Origin: Sphingobacterium sp. SRCM116780
GTDB lineage: Bacteria > Bacteroidota > Bacteroidia > Sphingobacteriales > Sphingobacteriaceae
Direction: 5' to 3'
DNA length: 64,000 nucleotides
Assembly: GCF_021442025.1 (NCBI RefSeq)
Contig: NZ_CP090446.1
Coordinates: forward strand, 1,860,001 to 1,924,000
The notes beneath the pieces are model-generated. The model was not told the origin of the DNA. It was given only the letters and a program-made list of their open reading frames with translations, and made no database searches. A program made the translations under genes and the position numbers. Below are positions 9,025 through 15,567 of the stretch, piece after piece (position 1 is the stretch's first letter; each line of letters begins with the position of its first letter).

Positions 9025-9465
9025 ATGAAAAACTCTTTCACCTCCATCTTTGTCGTACTATTATTAGTAGGCATCCTAGTTGCACTCACGACATCCAGCT
9101 TTGCTAAAGATAAATTTCCTGAAAATCTAACAGCAACTGCTGTCCTCGATAATTATGTTGAAATTATATCGCTAGGAAATGTAGAAAATCTACAAAACTT
9201 ATTTTCCAACGACTTCAAACAGACCATGTCATCCAATGCTAAAGCATTAACATACGCAAGAACAGACATTATAAAATTCTTGAAAGCAAACAAAGGTCAA
9301 AAACAAAACTGTAAAATATCCTACACAGTCGTTGAAGAAAATACAAACTGTTTCATCGCAAAAGTATTAATGAAATATGAAAATTTCACAAGGGTAGAAT
9401 ATGTGACAATTTGTAATGAAAATAAAGAATGGAAAATAAATCAGATTATAGTTTCCTACAACTAA
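9025..9465 (+). CDS. Secreted NTF2-like (nuclear transport factor 2 / lumazine-binding type) protein
   Basis: 146 residues with a signal peptide ending near SSFAKD. The mature part has the usual order of a small NTF2-like domain: helix AVLDNYVEIISLGNVENLQNLF, then a four-strand sheet ending in EWKINQIIV. Many single-domain secreted relatives occur in Sphingobacterium and Pedobacter with no known substrate, and no catalytic Asp/His pair can be assigned. It is monocistronic and shares a bidirectional terminator with mnmA. Confidence 0.7.
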   Translation: MKNSFTSIFVVLLLVGILVALTTSSFAKDKFPENLTATAVLDNYVEIISLGNVENLQNLFSNDFKQTMSSNAKALTYARTDIIKFLKANKGQKQNCKISYTVVEENTNCFIAKVLMKYENFTRVEYVTICNENKEWKINQIIVSYN

Positions 9466-9481
9466 AAAGCCAAAATAAAAT

Positions 9482-9520
9482 AGAAAAGGTCTTAAAAAAA
9501 CAAATTTCAAGACCTTTTCT
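9482..9520. terminator. Bidirectional terminator between the NTF2-like gene and mnmA
   Basis: Perfect 12-bp inverted repeat (9482-9493 and 9509-9520) with A-rich and T-rich flanks on both sides. It lies between two convergent stops. Confidence 0.8.
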
Positions 9521-9538
9521 ATTATCGTGAGAATAATG

Positions 9539-10630
9539 CTATTTCATTAAAAATCCACCACCAATTAAATCATTACCTTCGTAGAAAACTGCAGATTGAC
9601 CTGGGGCAATTCCTTTCACATTATGAACAAAGTCTATTCGAACTTTATCATCTTCTTGTGAAATTGTTGATAGACATCCAGCATCTTTATAACGAACCTT
9701 GGAAATTGCTTCCATAGGTTCTTCTAAAGAAGCATATTTGACTAGATTCACATTTCTAACATAAGCAAATGACTTTTCCAGTTCATGTTCTTCTCCTAGT
9801 ACTACTGTATTGCTTTCAGGTAATATCTCCACCACAAACATCGGTTTACCTAATGCAATACCCAATCCCTTGCGTTGTCCTATCGTAAAATATGGATATC
9901 CAATATGTTGTCCTACAACTGTTCCATCAGTTAAAATAAAATTTCCTTTACCAATTTGTTGATCTAAGGTTGGTACCTTATGTCTCAAAAAAGAACGGTA
10001 ATCGTTATCAGGAACAAAGCAAATCTCATAACTTTCTGATTTATTTGCCAATTCAACCTGACCCATATCTAAAGCCATTTGACGAATTTCCTTCTTCGTA
10101 AAAGAGCCCAATGGAAATTGTGTACGCGCTAAATTTTCCTGAGAAACTCCCCAAAGTACATAAGATTGGTCTTTATTCTCATCTTTACCTTTTGAAATCA
10201 CATAACGGTCATTGTCATGAAGACGAATATTAGCGTAGTGACCCGTTGCAATAAACTCACAGTCTAATTTGTTCGCACGTTTGATTAAAGCTTCCCATTT
10301 AATGTGCGTATTACACAATACACATGGATTAGGCGTTCGGCCAGCAATATATTCATCAACAAAATTGTCAATTACAAAGTCTCCAAACTCATCTCTGATA
10401 TCTAATATATAATGTGGGAAACCATAATTAACTGCCAATGAGCGTGCATCATTGATACTATCCAAACTACAACAGCCGGTTTCCTTAGATGAACCACCTG
10501 AAGACGCATAGTCCCAAGTTTTCATCGTGATCCCTATAACTTCATATCCTTGCTCATGAAGCATGACAGACGCTACCGAACTGTCAACTCCCCCACTCAT
10601 AGCAACCAATACTCTTCCTCTTTTACTCAT
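9539..10630 (-). CDS. mnmA: tRNA-specific 2-thiouridylase MnmA
   Basis: 363 residues, normal length. PP-loop ATPase motif SGGVDSS at residues 12-18, nucleophile Cys in NPCVLCN near 100, and the second catalytic Cys in EICFVPD near 205. The central TIGQRKGL region and C-terminal beta barrel are complete. It adds sulphur to U34 of tRNA Lys, Glu and Gln. A -7 box (TATCTTTG on the minus strand, 10648-10655) sits just upstream. Confidence 0.96.
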   Translation of the reverse strand: MSKRGRVLVAMSGGVDSSVASVMLHEQGYEVIGITMKTWDYASSGGSSKETGCCSLDSINDARSLAVNYGFPHYILDIRDEFGDFVIDNFVDEYIAGRTPNPCVLCNTHIKWEALIKRANKLDCEFIATGHYANIRLHDNDRYVISKGKDENKDQSYVLWGVSQENLARTQFPLGSFTKKEIRQMALDMGQVELANKSESYEICFVPDNDYRSFLRHKVPTLDQQIGKGNFILTDGTVVGQHIGYPYFTIGQRKGLGIALGKPMFVVEILPESNTVVLGEEHELEKSFAYVRNVNLVKYASLEEPMEAISKVRYKDAGCLSTISQEDDKVRIDFVHNVKGIAPGQSAVFYEGNDLIGGGFLMK

Positions 10631-10647
10631 TTTATTTTATTGAACTG

Positions 10648-10655
10648 CAAAGATA
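10648..10655 (-). promoter_or_regulatory. -7 box of mnmA
   Basis: TATCTTTG on the minus strand matches TAnnTTTG, about 18 bp upstream of the ATG. The -33 element is not clear. Confidence 0.5.
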
Positions 10656-10773
10656 GGCTATTTCCAATTTTTACGTGTTAATTTCTTGTAATTTTATCTC
10701 TATCAAAATCAAGCCTTTCAAAGAAATACCTAAAATATTTATGGTAAAAATTTTAGAATTCGAATTATCGGGG

Positions 10774-10781
10774 TATATTTG
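10774..10781 (+). promoter_or_regulatory. -7 box of the tRNA-Phe array
   Basis: TATATTTG matches TAnnTTTG, 36 bp upstream of the first tRNA-Phe. The -33 region carries TTTTA rather than TTTG. Confidence 0.5.
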
Positions 10782-10816
10782 CAACGCGTTTAAAGTTAAA
10801 CGATAAAGCAAACAAA

Positions 10817-10892
10817 GGTGCCATAGCTCAGTTGGTAGAGCAAAGGACTGAAAATCCTTGTGTCGCTGGTTCGAATCCAGCTGGCACCACCA
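10817..10892 (+). tRNA. tRNA-Phe (GAA), copy 1, CCA encoded
   Basis: Full cloverleaf: acceptor GGTGCCA/TGGCACC, anticodon loop CTGAAAA giving GAA, T-loop TTCGAAT, discriminator A, encoded CCA. First of four tandem copies with a 113-bp period. Its D-loop reads GTTGG where copies 2-4 read GTCGG. Confidence 0.97.
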
Positions 10893-10929
10893 GATCTGAA
10901 AGTAACAGATTTAAATAAAAAACTTGGAA

Positions 10930-11005
10930 GGTGCCATAGCTCAGTCGGTAGAGCAAAGGACTGAAAATCCTTGTGTCGCTGGTTCGAATCCAGCTGGCAC
11001 CACCA
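10930..11005 (+). tRNA. tRNA-Phe (GAA), copy 2, CCA encoded
   Basis: Identical to copy 1 apart from one D-loop base. It is separated from copy 1 by a 37-bp spacer, which is repeated almost unchanged after copies 2 and 3. Confidence 0.97.
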
Positions 11006-11042
11006 GATCTGAAAGTAACAGATTTAAATAAAAAACTTGGAA

Positions 11043-11118
11043 GGTGCCATAGCTCAGTCGGTAGAGCAAAGGACTGAAAATCCTTGTGTCGCTGGTTCGA
11101 ATCCAGCTGGCACCACCA
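11043..11118 (+). tRNA. tRNA-Phe (GAA), copy 3, CCA encoded
   Basis: Same sequence as copy 2. The following spacer differs at a single base (AGATTC instead of AGATTT). Confidence 0.97.
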
Positions 11119-11155
11119 GATCTGAAAGTAACAGATTCAAATAAAAAACTTGGAA

Positions 11156-11228
11156 GGTGCCATAGCTCAGTCGGTAGAGCAAAGGACTGAAAATCCTTGT
11201 GTCGCTGGTTCGAATCCAGCTGGCACCA
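11156..11228 (+). tRNA. tRNA-Phe (GAA), copy 4, no encoded CCA
   Basis: Same body as copies 2 and 3, but the 3' end continues as ACTTT, so CCA must be added enzymatically. It is followed directly by a strong terminator, marking the end of the array transcript. Confidence 0.96.
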
Positions 11229-11232
11229 CTTT

Positions 11233-11267
11233 AAAAGAGCTTCAACAGTATGTGTTGAAGCTCTTTT
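11233..11267 (+). terminator. Terminator of the tRNA-Phe array
   Basis: 15-bp perfect inverted repeat (11233-11247 and 11253-11267), 5-nt loop, then further T residues. Confidence 0.85.
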
Positions 11268-11279
11268 TTTATACTCCAA

Positions 11280-12226
11280 AAACTAATATTTTCACGAATT
11301 CGATGCTATTCTGAATTGTTGAGAGGGTACTTTTAAACATACAATTTCATTACAGAGGTACTATTCTAATTTCAGATATCTCGAAAAAACTTGCAAGGCG
11401 TTAGTCAAGTAGCTTTATAAGTCATATAATCTTTAACGCTTTTTCTCATTTTTGATAGAAAATATAGCTATCTGAGAGAAGAGCATCCAATAGATCTTCT
11501 GTCTTCTTCAATCATTAATGGATTTTATCTGAGTTTAAAATCCGTGATTGTACTAATCAAGCTGATTATTCTTGTAAAATCATACTTCTGAGCCGCAGAT
11601 AAAGCAGGGACTAGGCAGGGATAAAGCATATGCTAGGCGTTGTAAAAGCGTTTCCTCGAGAAGAACCATCATAATAGATGCTCAACACAGATAAATTGTA
11701 GGTCAAGCATGTTAAGTTGATACGTGTGTAACTTGATGGCTATTTGTAGTACGTATGTAAGATGAGTTTAGAACAACTGTCGGTCAACTGTTTTTTGAGT
11801 AGGTTTCAGTTATTGTTCAAGTTGGTTCCGAAAGTGTTTCAGAACTGACTTGACCACGCTTTGATTGGAGAAAGAGTTTTACTTGCCTTGTTTTTGAAGA
11901 TATATGGAATGGAGACCTGACAACTATCACAGGTCGGGTAAGACACAACTGTATATATATCGTAGTAAATACGAATAAGTAACGAACATTGTTGGCACTT
12001 CTAAGGACTTTAAAGGACTTACATGGACTTCTAAGGACTTTTGATTGTAAGATTACTGAAGGATTTAGCTATCTGAAGGTACAAATGTGTGAGTAAGAAA
12101 CCACATCTACGAATACTGATCGTAGATATAAGCTATACAAAAGGTTAATTATAATTTACCTGACTACATATAATATCTAAACAAAAAAACCGATTCGCTG
12201 TTCTTTAAAGATAAGGAGTATATATT
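11280..12226. other. Long non-coding gap between tRNA-Phe array and FMN reductase
   Basis: About 950 bp without a credible ORF on either strand. It contains a short imperfect inverted repeat (GACCTG...CAGGTC near 11910-11935) and a four-unit 10-bp tandem repeat at 12001-12040. No RNA gene is recognised. The base composition and lack of ORFs suggest decayed sequence or an unannotated RNA. Confidence 0.5.
12001..12040. repeat. 10-bp tandem repeat, four units ending GGACTT
   Basis: Four consecutive decamers: CTAAGGACTT, TAAAGGACTT, ACATGGACTT, CTAAGGACTT. The period equals about one helical turn. It lies 187 bp upstream of the FMN reductase start. Function unknown. Confidence 0.7.
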
Positions 12227-12778
12227 ATGACATCATTTAAAGTAGCCCTGATTGTTGGAAGTTTAAGAAAAGAGTCCTTCAATAGAAAAATCGCTCATGC
12301 AATAACAAAACTAGAGATCAAAAATATAAGTTTTGGTTTATTAAATATCGGTAACTTACCTTTATATAATGAAGATCTAGAAAAAGACGTTCCTATAGAA
12401 TGGAAAAACTTTCGGGAAGAACTCCAATCCTTTGATGCCGTCCTTTTCGTTACACCTGAATATAATCGATCTGTACCAGGTGTTCTTAAAAATGCTCTAG
12501 ATGTAGCTTCACGACCATACGGAAAAAATATATGGGATGCTAAACCTGCTGCTATTATTAGTTCTACAATAGGAGGATTAGGCGCCTTTGGAGCCAATCA
12601 TCATCTTCGTCAATCTCTTGTTTTTTTAAATATGCCCGTATTACAACAACCTGAAGCATATATTAGCAATGCCGCAAGTTTATTTGATGAAACGGGAGAA
12701 TTAATAAATAAAAGCACGCAAGATTTTCTAAAAACTTTTCTTGAAAAGTTTGAAGCTTGGGTCGAAAGGAATATTTAA
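12227..12778 (+). CDS. NAD(P)H-dependent FMN reductase (flavodoxin-like)
   Basis: 183 residues. The N-terminal phosphate-binding loop for FMN reads GSLRKESFNRK, and the second signature PEYNRSVPGVLKNALD with the downstream SSTIGGLGA loop places it in the NADPH-dependent FMN reductase family (ChrR/ArsH-like single-domain enzymes). Such proteins reduce flavins, quinones, azo dyes or chromate in the cytoplasm. Single gene with a purine-rich AAGGAG at 12212-12217, an unusually good ribosome-binding site for this organism, and its own terminator. Confidence 0.88.
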   Translation: MTSFKVALIVGSLRKESFNRKIAHAITKLEIKNISFGLLNIGNLPLYNEDLEKDVPIEWKNFREELQSFDAVLFVTPEYNRSVPGVLKNALDVASRPYGKNIWDAKPAAIISSTIGGLGAFGANHHLRQSLVFLNMPVLQQPEAYISNAASLFDETGELINKSTQDFLKTFLEKFEAWVERNI

Positions 12779-12795
12779 ACGATAACATCAAATGC

Positions 12796-12831
12796 AAAAA
12801 AGCCTCTCTACAAATGTAAAGAGGCTTTTTT
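12796..12831. terminator. Terminator of the FMN reductase gene, shared with tRNA-Arg
   Basis: Perfect 12-bp inverted repeat (12796-12807 and 12820-12831) with A-run and T-run flanks. It lies between the reductase stop and the 3' end of the convergent tRNA-Arg. Confidence 0.8.
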
Positions 12832-12832
12832 G

Positions 12833-12906
12833 TACGCCCATCAGGATTCGAACCTGAGACCGTCGGTTTAGAAAACCGATGCTCTATCCAGCTGAGCTAT
12901 GAGCGC
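12833..12906 (-). tRNA. tRNA-Arg (TCT)
   Basis: On the minus strand: acceptor GCGCTCA/TGGGCGT (G-U closing pair), D-loop AGCTGGATAGAG, anticodon loop TTTCTAA giving TCT for AGA codons, T-loop TTCGAAT, discriminator A, no encoded CCA. It has a canonical promoter upstream. Confidence 0.96.
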
Positions 12907-12922
12907 ATACCTTTCGGTGATG

Positions 12923-12953
12923 CAAAAGTAGTTAAATCATCCATATTTACAAA
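12923..12953 (-). promoter_or_regulatory. Promoter of tRNA-Arg
   Basis: On the minus strand TTTG (12953-12950), 19-bp spacer, TACTTTTG (12930-12923). Exact match to the Bacteroidota consensus, ending 17 bp before the tRNA. Confidence 0.75.
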
Positions 12954-13297
12954 ACTTAAATGTATTTTTTTCACCCTAGAATATTAAGTCCCTGCATTTC
13001 AAGCTAATTAATTTATACCAGAAGATACAATATAAATAAGGTGCATTCTTAATGAGAGAAGTTTTGTTTTCACAAAATATTTTCCTTTAATAAATGTAAT
13101 TAAACGTATTTTCTATAAAAAATTTGAACTCCCCATCCTATTCTAAAAGTATTTATGGATATGATAATCTTAGTTAATTCTATCATCAGTTATCATCGAA
13201 ATTATAAGAGCATAACAATTAAATTAACTATAATATCCTAACAGCCAAACGAATTAATATGAAAGCAGTGTTAATCCATTATTATTTTAAAAATAAA
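12954..13297. other. AT-rich intergenic region between tRNA-Arg and tRNA-Ser promoters
   Basis: About 340 bp with no ORF, hairpin or RNA gene that I can support. Confidence 0.4.
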
Positions 13298-13328
13298 TTT
13301 GGTAGGAAAGCTAAAATTCGTACTTTTG
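13298..13328 (+). promoter_or_regulatory. Promoter of tRNA-Ser
   Basis: TTTG (13298-13301), 19-bp spacer, TACTTTTG (13321-13328). The -7 box is identical to that of tRNA-Arg. Confidence 0.75.
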
Positions 13329-13332
13329 TCGC

Positions 13333-13417
13333 GGAGAGCTGGCAGAGTGGTCGAATGCGGCAGTCTTGAAAACTGTTGACTGTCACAGGTCCGGGGGTTC
13401 GAATCCCTCGCTCTCCG
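13333..13417 (+). tRNA. tRNA-Ser (TGA)
   Basis: 85-nt class II tRNA: acceptor GGAGAGC/GCTCTCC, anticodon loop CTTGAAA giving TGA, long variable arm (TTGACTGTCACAGG), T-loop TTCGAAT, discriminator G, no encoded CCA. Its 3' end is the likely attachment site for the downstream integrase, because a degenerate copy of the last 23 bp lies at 13532. Confidence 0.95.
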
Positions 13418-13419
13418 CA
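13397..13419 (+). other. Attachment-site core candidate in the tRNA-Ser 3' end
   Basis: 23 bp from the T-arm through the discriminator match 13532-13554 at 20 of 23 positions. Integrases of this kind commonly use the 3' part of tRNA genes. Exact crossover point is not determinable here. Confidence 0.45.
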
Positions 13420-13531
13420 TTGACATAAAAAATGCAGTTAGGGGCATGTATAATAAGATTGTGGCAAAATCGTGGCAGAACGGTTTTAGATCAGTTGAAA
13501 AACAGCGCTAACAGGGTTAAAAACGAAAAAA

Positions 13532-13554
13532 GTTCGAATCCCTTCCTCTCTGCA
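13532..13554 (+). repeat. Degenerate copy of tRNA-Ser 3' end (att remnant)
   Basis: Matches 13397-13419 with three mismatches. Probably a leftover from an earlier integration at the same tRNA, leaving a 135-bp offset between the copies. Confidence 0.55.
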
Positions 13555-13596
13555 AGAAAAGAAAGTTAATAGCTTTCAAAATTGTCAAAAGGCTTT

Positions 13597-13630
13597 AAAA
13601 ACCTGTAATTTCAAGAAATTACAGGTTTTT
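13597..13630 (+). terminator. Strong hairpin after the att remnant
   Basis: Perfect 16-bp inverted repeat (13597-13612 and 13615-13630) with a 2-nt loop and a downstream T-run. It would insulate the integrase gene from tRNA-Ser transcription. Confidence 0.7.
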
Positions 13631-13688
13631 TGTTTTTAAGAGTATAACCAAACTTTTTAAAAATACTCATAATTTTCATGGCAGATTA

Positions 13689-13720
13689 GTGGCAGTTGAA
13701 AATGTCAAAAAAACTGCCAC
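13689..13720. repeat. 9-bp inverted repeat upstream of the integrase
   Basis: GTGGCAGTT (13689-13697) and AACTGCCAC (13712-13720) are perfect inverted copies. GTGGCA also occurs twice directly at about 13461-13476. They could be integrase arm sites or an operator. Confidence 0.35.
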
Positions 13721-13820
13721 AAAAACAGATTTAACAAACTGTAAATCAACACGTAAATATCATTAACGACTTGATTTAGATACAACATAATTCGATATTT
13801 AATAACTTAAAAATTGTGTT

Positions 13821-15209
13821 ATGATTGAAAAGAGTTTTGGTGTAATATTTTTTTTGAAAACACCTGAGAAAAAAGAGAGTTTGAGAGTCTTATATCTAAG
13901 GATTACTGTTGATGGTGTTCCCAAAGACATTTCTACTAAAAGAAAATGGGATATAACACGCTGGAATCAAAAAACAGGACGCGCAGTCGGAAATAAAGAA
14001 GACGCGAAGTCACTGAATTATTATATAGAATCAATAAATACTAGAATTTCTAACTACAGGACAGAGCTAATAAACAATAATCAAACTATTACTTCGCAAA
14101 GACTTATTGATTTTGTAAAAGGAAATAACATTTCAAAAATAAAAGTTTTAAAGGAATTTCAAGAGCATAATTTGGAAATACTTGCATTGGTCAAAACCAA
14201 GGAATATGCGATGGGTACATATGAAAGATATAAAATTGCACGATCCCATGTAGCGGAATTTATAAAGTTTAAATATAAGCGAGAAGATCTAGAATTCAGA
14301 GAACTAAATTTTGAATTTATAAAAGATTTTGAATTTTATTTGAAGACCGTACGAGAATGTGGAAATAATACAACTTTGAAATACATATCCAATTTCAAAA
14401 AAATTGTATTAAGGGCAGTTGCAAAAGAAATCATTCCTAAAGACCCTTTTAAACTTTTCAAAGGAAAAAAAATGAAATGCAACAAACAACCTTTATCTAC
14501 AAATGAACTGTATCGACTAGAAAATAAAGTCTTTTCCTCTGAAAGACTATCTGTGATTAGAGATATATTTGTATTTCAATGTTATACTGGATTGGCTTAT
14601 ATTGATGCATATCAACTAAAACCAAGCGATATTAAAGAGGGAATTGACGGAAGTTTATGGATTATGTCCAGACGTCAAAAATCACGTTCAAAGACAGATA
14701 TTCCACTTTTACCTAAGGCAATTGAAATTATGGAGCGATATAAAGATAATCCTTTATGTATTACTAGAGGAGCGGTTTTACCTGTAAAATCTAATCAAAA
14801 AATGAATGAATATCTTAAAGAAATAGCCACATTATGTAATTTGACAAGCACTCTCAACACTCATAAAGCGAGAAGAACATTTGGGAGCACTGTAACTCTT
14901 AAAAACGGAGTGCCTATCCACATTGTCAAGGAAATGATGGGGCATCATTCTGTAAAACAAACAGAAGAATATGCTATTACTGAGCAAGAATCAATTGGCA
15001 TAGAAATGCAACAGTTAAAAGATAAACTTGCTAAAAATAACAACAATCAGAATAATGAAAATCCTATGCATTTATTACTAAAGCTTGAGCATGAGGTCGC
15101 TGAGTTAAGACAACAACAAATGCAAAATGAAAATGAGCTACCACAAGAAGAGTTAAGAGCAATTACAAAAAGACTTGACTCTATCAAAGAAATGCTCCTA
15201 ACTCAATAA
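13821..15209 (+). CDS. Tyrosine-type site-specific integrase (IntDOT-like, Bacteroidota element)
   Basis: 462 residues in three domains: arm-binding (about 1-100), SAM-like core-binding (about 105-220) and catalytic (225-400). Catalytic residues seen are Lys291 in the beta hairpin, HKAR at 348-351, GHH at 374-376 and nucleophile Tyr384. The position of the first catalytic Arg reads TGLAY (Ala259), a substitution known from IntDOT-family integrases. The C-terminal tail (400-462) is Gln/Glu-rich and probably coiled coil. It would insert the element at tRNA-Ser, 404 bp upstream. A hairpin terminator follows. Confidence 0.92.
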   Translation: MIEKSFGVIFFLKTPEKKESLRVLYLRITVDGVPKDISTKRKWDITRWNQKTGRAVGNKEDAKSLNYYIESINTRISNYRTELINNNQTITSQRLIDFVKGNNISKIKVLKEFQEHNLEILALVKTKEYAMGTYERYKIARSHVAEFIKFKYKREDLEFRELNFEFIKDFEFYLKTVRECGNNTTLKYISNFKKIVLRAVAKEIIPKDPFKLFKGKKMKCNKQPLSTNELYRLENKVFSSERLSVIRDIFVFQCYTGLAYIDAYQLKPSDIKEGIDGSLWIMSRRQKSRSKTDIPLLPKAIEIMERYKDNPLCITRGAVLPVKSNQKMNEYLKEIATLCNLTSTLNTHKARRTFGSTVTLKNGVPIHIVKEMMGHHSVKQTEEYAITEQESIGIEMQQLKDKLAKNNNNQNNENPMHLLLKLEHEVAELRQQQMQNENELPQEELRAITKRLDSIKEMLLTQ

Positions 15210-15257
15210 TCTTTAAATAAAATTTTTAGTTTGGATATGTCAGAATGTCTATTTCAC

Positions 15258-15293
15258 AAAACTCCTAAATTACATTTGTTGTTTGGGAGTTTT
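15258..15293 (+). terminator. Terminator of the integrase gene
   Basis: 12-bp inverted repeat (15258-15269 and 15282-15293) with one G-U pair, ending in TTTT. Confidence 0.65.
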
Positions 15294-15567
15294 CGTGCTA
15301 TTGAGACCATTTTGGCACGGTGGGCAAATTGTAACAGAAATCCACCTGTTCCCTCGTATCACAGAATTTCATTTTTAAACTAAAAGCTAGATCCAAAGTC
15401 TTGAGGAATTGGTGAATGCATTGACGAATTGGGGGATTCAGCAAAAAGCTAAAATAACAAATTCCAATATTATTTTCGAACATTATAGTTCCTGTAAACA
15501 ACAATTTCGGAATACATTAAAATAATTCCTACATTCTGACAGAAAAGTTTAGGAATCCACGAACAGA
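15294..15567. other. Gap between integrase terminator and STAND operon end
   Basis: A 68-codon minus-strand open frame (15298-15504) fills it, but no family, start signal or neighbour supports it. It could be a gene remnant. Otherwise nothing is recognised. Confidence 0.3.

Larger units (their letters stand above)
10817..11228 (+). repeat. 113-bp tandem repeat carrying tRNA-Phe
   Basis: Four copies of a tRNA-Phe gene with three intervening near-identical 37-bp spacers. Near-perfect identity indicates recent amplification or gene conversion. Confidence 0.9.

Noticed and set aside
10817..11228. Possible CRISPR array (regular repeats)
   Set aside because: The repeats are tRNA genes with identical spacers, not unique spacers, and no cas gene is nearby.
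10941..11279. 112-residue minus-strand ORF
   Set aside because: It runs antisense through the repeated tRNA-Phe genes; the repeats create the open frame.
15298..15504. 68-residue minus-strand ORF
   Set aside because: No recognisable domain or start signal. Could be a remnant, so listed only as part of the gap description.
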